Part shown: piece after piece, positions 1 to 7,345 of the stretch | Layout of the letters: each line of letters opens with the position of its first letter | Numbering within the stretch: the first letter of the stretch is position 1 | Assembly: GCA_022825185.1 (NCBI GenBank) | Contig: JAJDYK010000167.1 | Coordinates: 1-14,913, forward strand | Origin: Candidatus Latescibacterota bacterium | GTDB lineage: Bacteria > Latescibacterota > UBA2968 > UBA8231 | DNA length: 14,913 nucleotides | Direction: 5' to 3' | Made by a program: the position numbers and the translations under genes | Notes under the pieces: model-generated | Seen by the model: only the letters and a program-made list of their open reading frames with translations | Database searches by the model: none | Told to the model about the DNA's origin: nothing

Positions 1-1485
1 CCCCCGGCGCACGTGGCGGCGCAAGCCCGTCTCCAACCCGAGGACGCGCTCAGGGCCTAGATCCGGGTTGAAGCCGCCCTCGCCGCTGGGCCGATTGCCC
101 AACTCAGAGGTGGTAGGCGTCTGGAAGGCCGTGGCAACATGGGCGTACCAGCGCGAGAAGGGATCGAAGCGGTACACCACGCCGACCATCGGACTGAACT
201 GATCCATATCGCGCGACTGGTCGTCCACGGCAAATCGGTAGCGGTCGTAGCGGCCCCCTACGGTCGCAGTCAGCGCATCACCCAAGTCCTGTTCCAAAGA
301 GACAAACGGCCCGAAGCTCTGCACTTGTTCCTCTTGATCCACCTGCTCCGCGCCGTATTGCACGAGTTCAAATACGCGCTCGTCTTCTACGCGCACACCC
401 TCGGGCAAGCCCTCATTGGCAAACTCGCGGCGGTCGTCGCGCTGGAAGTCCAAGTCGAGGCCAGTCACGAGGCGCGTACCAGCCCAGGCAAATTGGTGCT
501 CAGTGCGCAGGCCACCAGCGCGGCGGTCTAGCTCGACAATGCGGCCCGGAATGGGGTTTTTGAGCGCGCGGCCAACACCGTATAGCACGAGGCTCGATGC
601 GCGGTGGTGCGGCGCGTGCGGCGGACGATATTCAAGGCGGATGCCGCCTTGGCCTTGGCGCACCTGCTTAGATGCCCCCTGCCCTACCACAAACCCACGC
701 GCACTACGTGGAGCATCTCGGGCAACTTCCGCGTCGAGCGAACTCGGATTGAACAAGTACGGAGCATCGTACAAATGCAGCAGGAGCGTCAACTCAGTAT
801 TAGGGGTGAGGGCGTGGCCGACGAGTGCGTTGAGTCCACGAGCGCGGGCATCGGCGTGGTCGCGATAGCCCTCGCTGCGCAGCTCGTACAAGCTAGCGAA
901 CGCATGAGTATTATCAGTTCGCCCCGCAAGACTCGTCTGTGCGCGGAACAGGCCGTTGCTACCAGCGATCAAGCTCGGCTCTACGCGCCAAGCCGCCTCT
1001 GCCGGAGCTTGGGTGTGGGCTGCGAGCACGCCACCGCCCGCATTGCCGTATAGCGACGAGCTCGGCCCGCGTAAAATCTCAATGCGGCCCGTTGACCCCA
1101 AGTCGAGGTTGTTGAGCTGGCTCTGGCCGTCGGGCATGGTCAGGGGGATGCCGTCGAGCAAGACCTTGATCCCGCGAACGCCAAAGGCCGCGCGCGCACC
1201 CAAGCCGCGTACGCTGAGTCGATCGCCTTGGGAGAGGTTGTGGCGGTTGGCGATAAACAGCCCAGGCACCGGACGCAGCGACTCGGCCAGCGAGAGTCCG
1301 GGGCGCGCGCGCCCGACCTCCGCGATCACGGTCGTAGCCAGCGGCAGGTCAAATCCCTCGCGGGGCGCGCGCGTCGCCGTGACTTCGATGGGGGGCATTT
1401 GATAGCGGGGTTCAGGATCGTCGGCGCGAGCGGCTGCGGCGATCAGGATTAGCGCTAGGCACTGGATTAACTGATTTTTTTTCAT
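1..1485 (-). CDS. TonB-dependent outer-membrane receptor, N-terminal 495 residues (3' end outside window)
   Basis: Reading leftward from ATG at 1485 the frame stays open to the window edge, so the C-terminal part of the barrel is missing. The protein begins with a signal peptide (MKKNQ, hydrophobic LALILIAAAA, likely cut after ARA at residue 21). A TonB-box-like IEVTAT follows at about 33-38. The plug domain is clear: VPGLFIANR near 73-81, LSVRG near 90-94, LLDGIPLTMPDGQ near 109-121, and RIEILRGPSSSLYGNAGGG near 134-152. Further on are beta-barrel strands and TPTTSELGNRP with GEGGFNPDLGPE near the edge, typical of this receptor superfamily. By family it imports a scarce substrate (siderophore, cobalamin or glycan) across the outer membrane using TonB energy; the substrate cannot be read from sequence. 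No strong Shine-Dalgarno is visible (AAGGA lies about 25 nt upstream). It is divergent from the lipoprotein gene at 1638. Confidence 0.93.
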   Translation of the reverse strand, partial: MKKNQLIQCLALILIAAAARADDPEPRYQMPPIEVTATRAPREGFDLPLATTVIAEVGRARPGLSLAESLRPVPGLFIANRHNLSQGDRLSVRGLGARAAFGVRGIKVLLDGIPLTMPDGQSQLNNLDLGSTGRIEILRGPSSSLYGNAGGGVLAAHTQAPAEAAWRVEPSLIAGSNGLFRAQTSLAGRTDNTHAFASLYELRSEGYRDHADARARGLNALVGHALTPNTELTLLLHLYDAPYLFNPSSLDAEVARDAPRSARGFVVGQGASKQVRQGQGGIRLEYRPPHAPHHRASSLVLYGVGRALKNPIPGRIVELDRRAGGLRTEHQFAWAGTRLVTGLDLDFQRDDRREFANEGLPEGVRVEDERVFELVQYGAEQVDQEEQVQSFGPFVSLEQDLGDALTATVGGRYDRYRFAVDDQSRDMDQFSPMVGVVYRFDPFSRWYAHVATAFQTPTTSELGNRPSGEGGFNPDLGPERVLGLETGLRRHVRRG

Positions 1486-1514
1486 AGCATTATTATGACG
1501 TTACGCATTTTCCT

Positions 1515-1553
1515 TGTCATGTTGAGCGGAGCGCAGCGGAGTCGAAGCATCTC
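1515..1553. repeat. Putative dispersed intergenic repeat, single copy seen here
   Basis: The stretch reads TGTCATGTTGAGCGGAG, then short GCGCA/GCGGA units, then GTCGAAGCATCTCG. From memory it resembles a family of short intergenic repeats (TGTCAT..TGAGCG..GAAGMATCTCG) found in many copies in environmental bacterial genomes. The core is three near-identical 5-mers (CGGAG, CGCAG, CGGAG). Only one copy lies in this window, so its repetitive nature is inference. It sits between the divergent starts of the TonB receptor (1485) and the lipoprotein (1638), where it could contribute to the receptor's 5' leader. Confidence 0.4.
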
Positions 1554-1637
1554 GTTCCCAAGAAGTCCAAGCATACATCAGTTTTTAAAGAACAACACGA
1601 AGAAATACAGACGCAAACCGGGAGTTAGGACCAAGCC

Positions 1638-2084
1638 ATGAGCATCGGGATCGCCCTAGTGCTGTTGCTAGGCGGATGCTTTGCCGCAGAGGACGGACCA
1701 AGCGGCGCAGTAGAAGCCCTCCGCAGCGAGGTCGAGTTCGTCGAGGACGCGGGATTAGAGGGCAGCGTGTCGATCGACAGCTTGACTTGGTTGCCGTTTT
1801 TTCCACAGCCGGGATTCGGGACAATAGCGGAATTCGAGGGGGCCTTTGTGGCCGTGTTTAGCAATGTCGGCGAAGCAACCGTGTGGGTGCGCTACGACTT
1901 GCGGTTTTTCGACCAGGAGGAATTCCTAATCGACGCGTTTATACCCATTGGGCAGCCGGTCGTCCTCAACGCCGGGGAAACGCGCCGCGTAGAGGGAAAT
2001 TTTCTAATCCGCACCGACGACCCACGCGATTTTGAACGACTCGCCCTAATGAGGCTCGTAGCCCGCATCAGGCACCCCGAATAG
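1638..2084 (+). CDS. Small predicted lipoprotein of unknown function
   Basis: This encodes 148 residues. AGGA lies 7 nt before the ATG, and an in-frame TAG just upstream makes 1638 the first possible start. The N-terminus MSIGIALVLLLGGC is a very short signal peptide ending in a lipobox (LGGC, Cys14). It lacks the usual basic residues, which is odd. The remainder alternates hydrophobic and polar residues (FVAVFSNVGEATVWVRYDLRFF, then a GETRRVEGNF turn), as expected of a small beta-sandwich comparable with FxLYD or YcfL-like lipoprotein domains. That fold guess is inference. It stands alone between two minus-strand genes and gives no pathway clue. Confidence 0.7.
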   Translation: MSIGIALVLLLGGCFAAEDGPSGAVEALRSEVEFVEDAGLEGSVSIDSLTWLPFFPQPGFGTIAEFEGAFVAVFSNVGEATVWVRYDLRFFDQEEFLIDAFIPIGQPVVLNAGETRRVEGNFLIRTDDPRDFERLALMRLVARIRHPE

Positions 2085-2100
2085 GGGCGGTTGCCCTTTT
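2083..2100 (+). terminator. Weak terminator candidate after the lipoprotein gene
   Basis: AGGGGC and GCCCTT pair across a GGTT loop (2083-2098, including one G-T pair), followed by two more Ts. The stem starts inside the TAG stop codon. It is short, and no other terminator is visible in the 30 bp between the converging lipoprotein and SDR genes. Confidence 0.35.
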
Positions 2101-2114
2101 CCACCAATCCTAAT

Positions 2115-2912
2115 TCAAAACGCCACAAAGCCCCCGCACACGGGAATGCACTGCCCAGTAACGTAATCCGACAGATCGGACGCCAAAAACTCCACCACCT
2201 TAGCGCAGTCCTCGGGCGTGCCCAAGCGGCGCAGGGGAATCTGCGGCTCTAGGTGCCGACGCGATTCCTCGCTGTTGCGGCCCTGGGCCACGGCGCGAGA
2301 CGACAAAATTAGGCCCGGAGCAATGCAGTTGACGTGGATGCCATAAGGGCCTAGCTCGGCGGCGAGCACCCGCGTGTAGTGGACGATGCCGGCCTTGGCG
2401 ACCTTGTAGGGCATCCCGCCGCCATCGCGCCCGCTCCACAAGCCCGCTTGTGAGGCCACGTTGATGATTTTGCCGGATTGGGCTTCCTTCATCGCCGCGC
2501 TGACCGCTTGACAGCAGTGGATGGTGGCGGTGAGGTTGATGTCCATGATGTAGCGGTAGTGGTCTTCTCCAGCCAAGGAGGCGGCTTGCTCCTCGTGCGA
2601 GCGCAAGTTCCCGCCGGCGTTGTTGACCAGTATGTCGATGCGGCCAAAAGTATCGAGTCCCTCGGCGACCAAGGCATCTACGGCTTGGCGGTCGGTGACA
2701 TCTAGGGCAACACCCAAGCCGCGGCGACCGAGCTTTACTACTTCGGCTTCCACGGTCTCGGCCGTGAGTTCTTCGCCGTATTCGCGCGCGGCCTGTAGGT
2801 CTATGTCAGCGATGATAACGTCCGCGCCCAAGCGGGCCAGATGGAGGACGTAAGCGCGACCCAAGCCGCGTGCGCCACCCGTGATGAGAGCTACCTTGCC
2901 TTCAAGCGACAT
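2115..2912 (-). CDS. Short-chain dehydrogenase/reductase (classical SDR, FabG-like)
   Basis: This encodes 265 residues from ATG at 2912. AAGGAG lies 7 nt upstream; a TTG one codon earlier fits that site less well. The classical SDR signature is complete: TGGARGLG cofactor loop at 11-18, Asp36 at the end of the second strand (favouring NAD(H)), NNAG at 97-100, Asn126, Ser154, and Tyr169-x3-Lys173 (YKVAK). The C-terminal part has IAPGL and the DYVTGQCIPVCGG motif. Length is normal for the family. It oxidises an alcohol or reduces a ketone; the substrate is unknown. With a sialate-esterase-like gene and a Gfo/Idh/MocA dehydrogenase nearby, a sugar or sugar-acid substrate is plausible by inference. 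It is transcribed away from the esterase gene. Confidence 0.93.
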   Translation of the reverse strand: MSLEGKVALITGGARGLGRAYVLHLARLGADVIIADIDLQAAREYGEELTAETVEAEVVKLGRRGLGVALDVTDRQAVDALVAEGLDTFGRIDILVNNAGGNLRSHEEQAASLAGEDHYRYIMDINLTATIHCCQAVSAAMKEAQSGKIINVASQAGLWSGRDGGGMPYKVAKAGIVHYTRVLAAELGPYGIHVNCIAPGLILSSRAVAQGRNSEESRRHLEPQIPLRRLGTPEDCAKVVEFLASDLSDYVTGQCIPVCGGFVAF

Positions 2913-3063
2913 CAAAAATCTCCTTTTTCAATAATTAGGACACGACATCAATCGTCGGCAACCAACGAGAAGCCAAGCGAATTGGAGAAAACTTGCATGA
3001 CAAGAGGAGCGTTTGGCAAATTAGGTGCTGACGAATGCGCGTTACTTAACGGAAAGAGGTCGA

Positions 3064-4443
3064 ATGGCAGAGCAAATCGGTGCAATTATTGAACAGGGGC
3101 CAGAGGACTGGCAGATTGTACAGCAGGACGAACGTGGGGAAGGAAGGATTGAGCTAGAGGGTCGATGGAAGTTTGAAACCCCCGGACAAGTGGAAGTGCG
3201 CTTGGTGTGGGAGGATACGGGGGTGGCCGTTGCGGCCAGTTTGGACTGGCAGGCGGTACCGACAGCGGAGGATGGTACTTGGAAGGGTGCTTTGGAACAC
3301 ATACCCGCAGGAGGGCTTTACCGGCTGGAGACGCGGTTGCGGACGGCGGACAACCCGGCTGGGGAATGGTCGCCACGCGGGGATATGCGGCACTTTTTGG
3401 GGGTAGGCGATTTGTGGGTGATTGCCGGGCAAAGCAATTCGGCCGGATACGGGCGCGGGCCTTACGAAGATCCAGTGGAACTGGGAGTACACCTATTTAG
3501 GAACAGCGAGCACTGGGCACTGGCGACGCATCCGATGAACGAATCGACCGCTACCCAACACGCAGTGAACCGCGAGGCCGCCAACCCAGGACATTCGCCC
3601 TACCTGCAATTTGGCCGCACGCTCAAAAGAGTGCTCGCGCACCCGGTGGGTTTGGTGCAGACGGCGTTGGGAGGCTCTCCGCTCACTCGCTGGAATCCCG
3701 GCGAGCCAGGCGCGGCGGACTTGTTCGACAATATGGTGCAGTGCGTGGACAAGATAGGTGGAAAGGTGCGGGGGATTGTGTGGTACCAAGGGGAAAGCGA
3801 TACAGGAACCGACGCGGACGCGACCAGTTACGCGCAGCGTTTCCAGCAAGCAGTCGCCGCCTGGCGGGAGGCCCTCGCCGACACGGAGTTGCCGGTGCTC
3901 ACCGTGCAGCTAAACCGCGTGTACCAACCCGCCGACCCGGATGTCGATCGGCGCTGGAGCCAAGTGCGCGAGGCCCAGCGGCAGGTGACGCGGCAAGTGC
4001 CGGGCATAGGCGTGGTGCCCGCGCTCGACTTGCCGCTTGCAGATCTGATCCACACCAGTCCCGCCGGCAATATGCTCTTGGGCGAGCGGTTGGCGCAGGC
4101 GGCTTTGGGGCTGGTCTATGGTCAGGCGGTAGCTTGGCAAGCACCGGATTTAGCGGCGGCCCGGCGGCGGGGAGACCGCGTCGAATTGGAGTTTACTGCC
4201 GTCGAGAGCCGCATGGACAGCATCGACCTAGAGGCCAATAGCTTCCGGGTCGAAGATGAAGCCGGCGAGGTGCCAATCGCAGCAGTGGTCTATCCCCAAG
4301 ACCACCGCGTCGAACTGGTCTTGGAGCGGCCCTTGCAAGGGTCGGCTAAAGTCCACGGCGGCTACGGCAAGGATCCAGCGACCGTGCCAGCGGATATGGA
4401 GCGATTCTTGCCCATGTTGGGCTTTTGGGGCGTGGAGATTGTC
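3064..4443 (+). CDS. Sialate O-acetylesterase-like SGNH/GDSL hydrolase
   Basis: The predicted protein is 460 residues from ATG at 3064, with GAGG four bases upstream. An in-frame GTG at 3025 would add 13 residues but has a poorer site; the TGA occupies 4444-4446. SGNH esterase blocks are visible: nucleophile Ser124 in IAGQSNSAG, the LGGSPLTRW block, WYQGESD at 240-246, and the Asp327-x2-His330 dyad in ADLIHTSPAGN. This matches the SASA/sialate O-acetylesterase family, which removes O-acetyl groups from sialic acid or other acetylated sugars. About 110 residues before the catalytic domain look like a beta-sandwich, and about 80 residues after it form another beta-rich segment. I see no signal peptide, although many relatives are secreted. 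The next gene starts inside its stop codon, so the two are coupled. Confidence 0.88.
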
Positions 4444-4445
4444 TG

Positions 4446-5168
4446 ATGATTAGGATACGCGCAAGCATCTTATCGGCTGCCCTGCTGCTGGCAAACGACA
4501 GTGCTGGGGCGCAGGCGAATCTAGTAGGTTCCTGGGAGAGCTGCCAGAGCGAGTTTGGCTCCTTTGTAGAGCACTTCTATATCGAGTTCAATAGCAATGG
4601 GCGCTTCCGCCGCGTGGCATTTAGGGACGATTCCGAGCGGCCGGTGACGGAAAATCAAGGCCAGTACGAAGCTGCTGACGGCGTTGTCACCCTGCGCTAT
4701 ACCGCCAACGTCAGCGGGGTGCTGGCCGAACAAAGCGAGACGGTGCCCTTCCAGCTAGAGGATGACACCCTGTATTGGGGAGCCGAACCCGCAATCGCCT
4801 TGGCGCGAGCAGAGGAACTAGGCGACGAACTATTGGGTCGGTGGGGTATCGTCAATTTTGCCGATGGGACGCTGGCCGGACACGTGGTCTTCCGGGCCGA
4901 TGGGACCTACGAGCTAGAATTGGGTGGCGTCGGGCACAGCGGGGTGTGGTCGCGAGCGGGGTCGGGCGTAGTCCACTGGCCGACCGAGGCCGATGAAGCC
5001 GGGGTCGTTGGGTTGCCAGCGGTGTGGACCAATGTGCGCGTCGCGGGCGACCAGCTCTTCTACGACATCGCCTGTAGTTTCACCGTTGAGGCCGTGCGGT
5101 TGGCTACAGCCGTAGCGGAGGTGTCTTGGGGGGCGATTAAGCACGGTCTCGCAGGCCCGCCAAAATAG
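4446..5168 (+). CDS. Exported protein with two lipocalin-like repeats
   Basis: This encodes 240 residues. The ATG at 4446 overlaps the upstream stop codon (TGATG), a standard coupling arrangement; a frame start 21 nt earlier would lack a sensible signal peptide. The N-terminus (MIRIRASILSAALLLANDSAGAQA) is a Sec signal peptide. The mature part seems to hold two related halves. The first has LVGSWESC followed by YIEFNSNGRFRRV; the second has LLGRWGIV followed by VVFRADGTYELEL. Both show the G-x-W start and the F-x-x-[DN]-G-[TR]-[FY] hairpin seen in lipocalin-like domains. Function is unknown; ligand binding in the periplasm is inference. The last 32 bp overlap the 3' end of the opposite-strand Gfo/Idh/MocA gene. 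Confidence 0.78.
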   Translation: MIRIRASILSAALLLANDSAGAQANLVGSWESCQSEFGSFVEHFYIEFNSNGRFRRVAFRDDSERPVTENQGQYEAADGVVTLRYTANVSGVLAEQSETVPFQLEDDTLYWGAEPAIALARAEELGDELLGRWGIVNFADGTLAGHVVFRADGTYELELGGVGHSGVWSRAGSGVVHWPTEADEAGVVGLPAVWTNVRVAGDQLFYDIACSFTVEAVRLATAVAEVSWGAIKHGLAGPPK

Positions 5169-6090
5169 CCGTCGCAAGCTCCATCGTCGCGATGGCCTCG
5201 TCCAAGTCCGCAGCCGGTGGGTCGATGGGACGACCAGCCTTGATGCAGTCGAAAAAGTGGGTGGCTTGTGCCAGGGTGCTGTCCACACCCTCCTTTTGCA
5301 AGTGCTTGCGCTCTCCGTCGCAGACCAACTCGCAGGTGGAAATCCCCTCTATATAGGCCGAGATGTCGCGGCCGTGGATTTCGTAGCGCTCTAGGCGGGC
5401 GTCGGTGGTGTAGTTGGCGCAGATCTGGGCGACGCAGTCGTTTTCAAAGACGACCAACGCGGCGTGGACGTCCTTGTAGGCGGATGCGCGCCGGACAAAG
5501 CTGTGAACTTCGGCGACCGGCGCTCCACCCAAGTGGCGCACCAGATCAATCGCGTGGATCGGGCTTTCGAGCAGCATGTTGTCCATGACGATTTCGGGAA
5601 AGCGGCCACCGGCGATAAAACCGCTCATGCTCTTGTGGAACTCGCCGACTAGCTGGTAGATCGGGCCGCGAGACTCGATCTCCTCGCGCACCTGCAAAAC
5701 CAGCGGATCAAAGCGGCGATTCCAGCCGACCATGCCACGGGCACCGCTGGCCTCAGCGGTCTCTTTAAGGGCACGGGTCTGGTCTAAACTCATCCCCGGC
5801 GGCTTCTCCAGCAAAGTATCGATTCCTCGCTCCAAACACGGCAGGGCCGCCTCAGCGTTGAGATGAGCCGGGGTCGCGACGATCGCCGCAGCCAATTCCT
5901 CGGCGTCGAGCATAGCCTCGACATCCGCGTAACGGCGCTCAATCCCCCACTCATCCCCCACCTGTTCGCGGCTTGCCGCAACCGGATCGCAGACGGCGAT
6001 CAACTCGACGTCCTCCAACTCATGCAGGGCGCGCACGTGGCCGCGACCGCGACCGCCGCAGCCGATTAGTCCAACAGGTATATTCGCCAT
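5137..6090 (-). CDS. Gfo/Idh/MocA-family oxidoreductase
   Basis: This encodes 317 residues from ATG at 6090, with AAAGGAG six bases upstream. The N-terminal Rossmann fold shows GLIGCGGRGRGH at 7-18 and Asp36 at the end of the second strand. ATPAHLN at about 72-78 and EKPPG at 95-99 are the family's cofactor-domain hallmarks (the EKP lysine is usually catalytic). In the C-terminal domain LLESPIHAIDLVRHLGG carries the His179-x2-Asp182 pair that usually touches substrate. Length is normal. These enzymes use NAD(P) to oxidise or reduce sugars, inositols or related compounds; which one cannot be told. Its 3' end overlaps the lipocalin-like gene by 32 bp tail to tail. The promoter must lie in 6091-6280. 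Confidence 0.93.
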   Translation of the reverse strand: MANIPVGLIGCGGRGRGHVRALHELEDVELIAVCDPVAASREQVGDEWGIERRYADVEAMLDAEELAAAIVATPAHLNAEAALPCLERGIDTLLEKPPGMSLDQTRALKETAEASGARGMVGWNRRFDPLVLQVREEIESRGPIYQLVGEFHKSMSGFIAGGRFPEIVMDNMLLESPIHAIDLVRHLGGAPVAEVHSFVRRASAYKDVHAALVVFENDCVAQICANYTTDARLERYEIHGRDISAYIEGISTCELVCDGERKHLQKEGVDSTLAQATHFFDCIKAGRPIDPPAADLDEAIATMELATAILAGLRDRA

Positions 6091-6281
6091 AGATAGCTCC
6101 TTTTATGTGGATCCTGAGCGCCGAGTAACGCGGTCCAGCCCACTAGTTGAACCAGTAAGGAATAGAGCCGCGCCTTTTCGAGCAAGATGCGCAGTTTGAT
6201 CGCCTTGCCCGCCAGATGGCTCAGATTCGCGCTCCCGTTCCATGTCGCAGTGTGGATTTTTAGAGAACATCTCGTTGGTAC

Positions 6282-6321
6282 GCAAAAGGGCCGGCTTCTC
6301 CGCGGAAGCCAGCCCTTTTGC
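6282..6321 (-). terminator. Strong symmetric rho-independent terminator after the toxin-antitoxin pair
   Basis: GCAAAAGGGC-C-GGCTTC at 6282-6298 pairs with GAAGCC-A-GCCCTTTTGC at 6305-6321. This is a 17-position stem with one C-A mismatch and a 6-nt loop. The four Ts lie within the stem and the structure is symmetric, so it could act in both directions. It sits 44 bp past the PIN gene stop (6365) and would end that transcript. A smaller hairpin (GCTGTC 6320-6325 with GACAGC 6333-6338) abuts it and shares two bases. I see nothing else of note in the gene-free 6091-6364 stretch. Confidence 0.8.
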
Positions 6322-6364
6322 TGTCTAGCACCGACAGCACAGGCACGCGCGGATCGAACGTTCT

Positions 6365-6856
6365 TTAGTTTCCCTCTCCAGATAGCTCAAGTGCGTACTG
6401 TTTAATTTCAATAGATATCCACATACCGGCGTCAATGAGTTGCTCGAGCAAGGGGGCGATCTTTGGAATTAGGTTCTGTTCTTTGGCACGCATCAAGATG
6501 CCAATGGTACCTATGACGTGTAACCCTAGTGTTTCAGCGACATAGCGTGCATCCAGATCATCTAGGATAATTTGGTCAGCCGATGTTTCTCTTGCCAATA
6601 GAATTGATGCACACTCACCATCGCCCAAGGATTTTAATTCGATTGGAATGGAATGGCTATCAGGTTTTGCAGGGGTGATCCAAGAATAGTCCGTTATGTT
6701 CGGCACCAAATACCCTGTTGATTTCCCCTGATTTAATTCTTGTTCAACAGCATCAGCAACTAGAACTTCATCAAAGAGTATCTGGAGAATATCCAATTGG
6801 CCGATGCGAAAAAGATACTGTAGTGCAGATGTATCAACCACGCATCTTTCTGGCAC
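6365..6856 (-). CDS. PIN-domain toxin of the DUF3368 type (putative RNase)
   Basis: This encodes 163 residues from GTG at 6856, with AAGGA about 9 nt upstream; a second GTG at codon 6 is the alternative start. The PIN metal-binding acidic residues are visible: Asp8 in VVDTSAL, Glu40 in VEQEL, the LGDGE motif at 77-81, and Asp99/Asp100 in ILDDLDARYVAETLG, followed by HVIGTIGIL at 113-121, typical of DUF3368 PIN proteins. Such proteins cleave RNA using Mg2+ or Mn2+, and the adjacent antitoxin blocks them. The start lies 23 bp inside the antitoxin gene, so translation is coupled. The region looks visibly less GC-rich than its neighbours, suggesting horizontal acquisition. The gene appears intact. 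Confidence 0.9.
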   Translation of the reverse strand: MPERCVVDTSALQYLFRIGQLDILQILFDEVLVADAVEQELNQGKSTGYLVPNITDYSWITPAKPDSHSIPIELKSLGDGECASILLARETSADQIILDDLDARYVAETLGLHVIGTIGILMRAKEQNLIPKIAPLLEQLIDAGMWISIEIKQYALELSGEGN

Positions 6857-7106
6857 TCTCGAAGTCCTTTTTCAACTCTTCGCGGGTCAAATTCGCAACA
6901 GGGACCTTATACGACTTCAAAATATCGAAAAAAGCTACTCTGCCCAGGCCGGCGAGCTCTGCGGCTCGCCCTGAGGATAAGCGACCAATTTCATAAAGCT
7001 TTGCTGCCAAAAGTATTCGTGCTTCCTGTGCAAATTCATCAGGGGTTTCTTTTAGCGCATTCAGGATGTTGGCAGGGCATTCAATCTTTATATCTACAGA
7101 CGACAT
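6834..7106 (-). CDS. UPF0175-family antitoxin
   Basis: This encodes 90 residues from ATG at 7106, with GGAGG six bases upstream. The sequence fits the UPF0175 family: LLAAKLYEIGRLSSGRAAELAG (about 32-53), then GRVAFFDILKSYKVPVANLTREEL. The SGRAAELAGLGRVAFFDIL segment resembles a small helix-turn-helix used for operator binding. UPF0175 genes commonly precede DUF3368 PIN genes, and here the two overlap by 23 bp. The expected role is to neutralise the PIN RNase and, as a complex, repress the promoter. The promoter and the palindrome upstream at 7159-7190 fit autoregulation. Confidence 0.88.
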   Translation of the reverse strand: MSSVDIKIECPANILNALKETPDEFAQEARILLAAKLYEIGRLSSGRAAELAGLGRVAFFDILKSYKVPVANLTREELKKDFESARKMRG

Positions 7107-7158
7107 CTTGGGCCTCCGACGGGCGGCGAGGGCGGTTATGCCTTAGCTTACATCAGAA

Positions 7159-7190
7159 AACATACGGGGGAGATAAAGGCGTTGTCAACG
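7159..7190 (-). promoter_or_regulatory. Candidate antitoxin promoter with overlapping palindromic operator
   Basis: On the minus strand a perfect TTGACA (7188-7183) is followed after 18 bp by TATGTT (7164-7159, four of six matches to TATAAT). This puts transcription start near 7152, some 45 nt before the antitoxin ATG. The -35 box lies inside the perfect 11-bp palindrome CGTTG-T-CAACG (7180-7190), a natural place for an antitoxin or toxin-antitoxin complex to bind. A lone CGTTG half-site recurs at 7218-7222. Function is inferred from position. The 239-bp divergent gap also holds the leader of the Cache gene, for which I cannot name a convincing promoter. Confidence 0.5.
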
Positions 7191-7345
7191 GAGCATTTAG
7201 TGCAGCAGTAAGCCTGTCGTTGGTCGGGACGCGATCTTGAAAACTATCGACAGAAAGGCATGGGCGTTCACCAGCACGGGAACGGCAGCAACCACCAAGC
7301 ACTTTGCCAAGATCGCCGCTTAGCTTCTCAAAAAGGAGAGTCGTC

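Noticed and set aside
139..1452. Overlapping plus-strand frames of 74-150 codons
   Set aside because: They are antisense to the TonB receptor, whose minus frame gives a signal peptide and plug motifs; the plus frames show no family, no ribosome site and a shadow-like composition.
2997..3092. Possible 31-codon leader peptide before the esterase
   Set aside because: It overlaps the esterase start in another frame, has no clear ribosome site and no distinctive content.
6267..6276. CATCTCGTT shared with the repeat at 1515-1553
   Set aside because: Only nine bases match and the flanks differ; too short to call a second copy.
6103..6285. 60-codon minus frame between the Gfo/Idh/MocA gene and the terminator
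   Set aside because: No ribosome site, no domain, charged low-complexity reading that ends in a terminator stem; treated as non-coding.
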